Source: DATNPH01 sp036703315
GTDB lineage: Bacteria > Cyanobacteriota > Cyanobacteriia > Cyanobacteriales > Coleofasciculaceae
Assembly: GCA_036703315.1 (NCBI GenBank)
Contig: DATNPH010000179.1
Coordinates: 21,671-85,670, forward strand
DNA length: 64,000 nt
Reading direction: 5' to 3'
The notes beneath the pieces were generated by a model. The model saw only the letters and a program-made list of their open reading frames with translations. It searched no databases and was not told the DNA's origin. The first letter of the stretch is position 1; every line of letters begins with the position of its first letter. A program made the position numbers and the translations under genes. Positions 61,541-64,000 of this stretch are shown here, one piece after another.

Positions 61541-62320
61541 GTGTTGCTCATGCTCGATCGTCTCAGCGTACCAGTACCGAGCTTCAGTAGCCTCCTGATT
61601 TTAGGAGGTCTTTTTTTTGTATTGGTCTATATTGATGCCAGATCAAAACTAGTCCAAACACCTCTCGAATATGACCAACTGCTGATGCCTCGCCTAAATC
61701 AGTTGGGACTCACGAGCTTTGTATCTTTGCAGCAGAAATCTGGTTTAACGAACTCACGTCTGCGTCAAGTGCGCCGTGGAGAGCTAGCTTCACTCACGCT
61801 CAAAGAGTTGACTCGACTCGCTAGTGCTTTGGGTTGGACAATAGCAGAACTGTTGCAAAACTTCGGTGTTGAGGAGGAGGAGGAAGCTTCCTCCTCCTCA
61901 AACAGGTTGTTAGAAATCGAATCTCTTCGCACTGAATGCTTGCGGTTACGTGAAGAGTTGCAACAGCAGAGTGTTGAATTAAAAACTGAGCTACAGCACT
62001 TAACATTTGAACAATTGCAGACTCTACTGACCAACTATCCCAGTGTACGCAAACTGGTACAGGAGAAACCTGACCTTCCTGCCAAAAACCTGACTTCGCT
62101 ATTTACCTCGCTCGATAATCTCATAGCAAGCTGGGGATATGAATTAATTGGTCAGGTATGGGAACAGGTGCCCTACAATCCCCAGCTACATCAACCTGAT
62201 GCTGGTGATATTGAAGTCGGGGAATTGGTTTACATCCGATTTGTAGGATATCAGGATGGACAACACATCCTCTGTCCCGCCAAAGTCAGCCGTACTCTTC
62301 CTTCTGGAATAAAAAATTAA
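61541..62320 (+). CDS. Membrane-anchored HTH protein with GrpE-like C-terminus
   Basis: Up to 259 aa (GTG 61541; ATG 61550 is an alternative start). One membrane helix (SSLLILGGLFFVLVYIDA), then a Cro/XRE-like helix-turn-helix (FVSLQQKSGLTNSRLRQVRR, LTLKELTRLASALGWTIAEL), a Glu/Ser run (EEEEEASSSS), a coiled coil (LRTECLRLREELQQQSVELK), and a C-terminal beta domain (ASWGYELIGQVWEQVPYNPQ, VYIRFVGYQDGQHILCPAKV). The order coiled coil plus small beta head, and the ILCPAKV ending (compare GrpE LRPAxV), resemble a divergent GrpE. It directly precedes an Hsp70-like gene, supporting a nucleotide-exchange role. Confidence 0.7.
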   Translation: MLLMLDRLSVPVPSFSSLLILGGLFFVLVYIDARSKLVQTPLEYDQLLMPRLNQLGLTSFVSLQQKSGLTNSRLRQVRRGELASLTLKELTRLASALGWTIAELLQNFGVEEEEEASSSSNRLLEIESLRTECLRLREELQQQSVELKTELQHLTFEQLQTLLTNYPSVRKLVQEKPDLPAKNLTSLFTSLDNLIASWGYELIGQVWEQVPYNPQLHQPDAGDIEVGELVYIRFVGYQDGQHILCPAKVSRTLPSGIKN

Positions 62321-62386
62321 ACGAGGGGATTGGTAACTCGCAAGAGCTTAATTCCATCCCTATTCCCCATTCCCTATTCCCTAACC

Positions 62387-64000
62387 ATGACAGTTATCGC
62401 GATCGATTTCGGAACCAGCAACACTGTTGTTTGTACCCAAGACCCAGTAACCCTTGAACCTCGGACATTGAAGTTTGATAAGCTCTCACGGCGATTTGAA
62501 ACGTCGGCAGGTCAGGTTAATGTAATACCGAGTTTAGTGTTTGTCCAAGGGCAAAATCAACTGTTATTTGGGGAACAAGTGCGATCGCAGCGTCTTGGTT
62601 TTGCTCAACCAGAGCGATTATTTCAAGCCTTTAAACGTGACTTAGTGTCAGAGTATCGGCCTCCAGCCCGTCAACTTGATGGTCAACCCTACACAGCTGA
62701 AGCTATTTCGGAACTATTCATCAAGCAAATCTGGCAGCAGCCATCTTTAATACAACTGCAACCCCAGTCGGTAGTTTTTACTGTCCCAGTGGGAGCCTTT
62801 GAGCTATATCTGGATTGGTTCCGAGACTTAGCGCAACGTCTGGGCTTACCCACCGTCCAAATGGTGGATGAATCCACAGCTGCTGCACTAGGTTACGCAG
62901 TGAGACACCCTGGTTCTGTCGTTTTGGTAGTAGATTTTGGCGGCGGTACTTTAGATCTGAGTCTCATCCGCACTATTGCTACCCCCCCTTTATTAAGGGG
63001 AGCCACTTCTCCATCTTCAGTTCCCCCCCTTAGCAAGGGGGGGTTAGGGGGGGTCAAGGCAGAAGTATTGGCCAAGTCAGATGCTTATGTCGGTGGAGTT
63101 GATATTGATGTCTGGATTGTTGAACACTACCTACAGCAAGTTGGTTCCTCACGGGAGGAAGTCAAAGAAATCGGTTGGCAGAATTTATTAGAGGTGGCAG
63201 AACGGCTAAAAATAAGGCTTTCTAATGCTGTAGAGGCGAAGGAAAGTTGGTTTGATGATGAAAATTTTATCTCTCATGAATTGCAGTTAACTCAAATTGA
63301 ATTAGCGGAGATTCTGGAAGAAAGGCAGTTACTGGAACAATTGCGACAAGCCTTAGATGAAGTATTAGCGATCGCACATTCAAAAGGCATCAGCAAAGCC
63401 AACATCGAACAAGTCCTATTAGTAGGAGGTAGCTGCCAAATTCCTGCTGTGCAGCAATTAATCATTTCCTACTTTGGGCGACAAAAAGTTCAGTTAGACA
63501 AGCCTTTTGAAGCTGTTGCCCACGGAGCCTTAGCATTAGGTCAGCTTGTTGAGGTTGAAGATTATCTGCGACATAGCTATGCCATTCGTCTGTGGGAGCC
63601 TTACACCCGGCAGTATTCTTATTTCACCTTGTTTAATAAAGGACTGCGGTATCCCTGCCAACGCTTTGAACCACTGACGCTACAAGTAGCAACACCAGGA
63701 CAGAAGGAGATTCGACTCGATATTGGTGAAGTGGCAGATATCTCGCAAGCTGAAGTCACTTACGATACTCAAGGTAGGATGACTAGTAGCCAATTGAATC
63801 AACAAAGCTGTTTTCGATCGCTTAGTAGTACTCAAAATCAAGTTTGCGTTGCACATCTAGAACCGCCAGGGGAAACGGGAGTAGACCGAATTGAAGTCAA
63901 TTTTGAGGTGAATGAGCAACGGGTTTTGCTGGCAACGGTGAAGGATTTGCTGACTGGACGGGTGTTAGTGGAGAAGGGAGCGATCACTAAACTCCAGTAA
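62387..64000 (+). CDS. Hsp70-like (DnaK family) protein
   Basis: 537 aa from ATG 62387 (MTVIAIDFGTSNTVV). The longer frame from 62330 prefixes residues outside the family. ATPase motifs: phosphate 1 AIDFGTSNTVVC, connect 1 MVDESTAAALGYAV, phosphate 2 VLVVDFGGGTLDLSL, adenosine VLLVGGSCQIPAVQQLI. The C-terminal ~150 residues form a short beta region without the usual DnaK lid, so it is one of the short cyanobacterial Hsp70 relatives. A 25-residue insertion (62981-63055) derived from a repeat interrupts the region after phosphate 2. The stop codon is the last triplet of the window. Confidence 0.9.
   Translation: MTVIAIDFGTSNTVVCTQDPVTLEPRTLKFDKLSRRFETSAGQVNVIPSLVFVQGQNQLLFGEQVRSQRLGFAQPERLFQAFKRDLVSEYRPPARQLDGQPYTAEAISELFIKQIWQQPSLIQLQPQSVVFTVPVGAFELYLDWFRDLAQRLGLPTVQMVDESTAAALGYAVRHPGSVVLVVDFGGGTLDLSLIRTIATPPLLRGATSPSSVPPLSKGGLGGVKAEVLAKSDAYVGGVDIDVWIVEHYLQQVGSSREEVKEIGWQNLLEVAERLKIRLSNAVEAKESWFDDENFISHELQLTQIELAEILEERQLLEQLRQALDEVLAIAHSKGISKANIEQVLLVGGSCQIPAVQQLIISYFGRQKVQLDKPFEAVAHGALALGQLVEVEDYLRHSYAIRLWEPYTRQYSYFTLFNKGLRYPCQRFEPLTLQVATPGQKEIRLDIGEVADISQAEVTYDTQGRMTSSQLNQQSCFRSLSSTQNQVCVAHLEPPGETGVDRIEVNFEVNEQRVLLATVKDLLTGRVLVEKGAITKLQ
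62981..63055. repeat. In-frame copy of the CCCCCTT...AAGGGGG repeat inside the Hsp70-like gene
   Basis: 75 bp encode TPPLLRGATSPSSV and PPLSKGGLGGV exactly in frame between RTIA and KAEVLAKSDAY. The DNA has C-run/G-run arms (CCCCCCCTTTATTAAGGGG and CCCCCCCTTAGCAAGGGGGG) like those at 33402 and 47886. Composition (Pro/Gly/Leu) is unlike the surrounding protein. Confidence 0.85.

Overview
The window is cyanobacterial chromosome. Evidence: frequent HIP1 octamers (GCGATCGC), an ndhA-ndhI-ndhG-ndhE block of the NDH-1 complex, a Ycf66-family protein, a GUN4-domain protein, cofG, AMIN-domain TonB receptors, heptanucleotide tandem repeats and GTAGGGGC-type palindromes. Repeat content and gene families suggest a large filamentous genome (Microcoleus/Coleofasciculus-like), but the species cannot be fixed from sequence alone. 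Both tRNAs lack an encoded CCA. No rRNA, CRISPR array, integrase or transposase was seen.

Layout. 0-5 kb: 5' end of a LivK-type binding protein, tRNA-Ser(GCU), a GT4 glycosyltransferase, MscS channel, alanine racemase. 5.5-12.2 kb: a signalling block with a 1268-aa hybrid histidine kinase, a REC-GGDEF diguanylate cyclase and a REC-PAS-adenylate cyclase, so one kinase sits next to a c-di-GMP and a cAMP output. 12.3-16.2 kb: HNH protein, DHH phosphoesterase, SixA, citrate synthase. 16.5-27.5 kb: an iron/siderophore import island (ExbD, ExbB, two paralogous AMIN/TonB-dependent receptors, a PepSY membrane protein, an unusual TonB with a long Gln/Arg/Glu tail) bordered by gene relics. The divergent promoter region between the receptors is packed with TTGACA/TGTCAA hexamers. 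27.5-35 kb: a MORN-repeat pseudogene, a Ycf66-like protein, ndhAIGE, and leuC/leuD separated by a methyltransferase. 35-43 kb: a cell-wall group (three SH3/peptidoglycan-binding paralogues sharing an N-terminal module, an M23 peptidase, a DUF2927 protein), then CYTH and small conserved proteins. 43-50 kb: CheY-like regulator, CofG, and a duplicated divergent module of unknown function. 50-64 kb: glutaminase, WD40 and GUN4 proteins sharing an N-terminal module, the sulfate transporter (sbpA-cysT-cysW diverging from cysA with tRNA-Thr between), MobA, a histidine kinase, small proteins, and a GrpE-like/Hsp70-like chaperone pair.

The strongest candidate for an undescribed system is the duplicated module at 45.0-50.1 kb. 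Each copy is a PAS-LuxR regulator divergent from a ~350-aa protein with a winged-helix-like middle and an acetyltransferase-like end. The two intergenic regions have mostly diverged but keep an 18-bp motif and a series of TGAA repeats spaced exactly 10 bp, at identical distances from each other. A Coq4-family gene lies between the copies. In copy 1 the effector carries an amber codon exactly where copy 2 has a Tyr codon.

Several starts were moved from the longest ORF. The most notable is the first TonB receptor, which probably starts at a TTG 285 bp inside the long frame, because its paralogue has the same ribosome-binding context at its GTG start.
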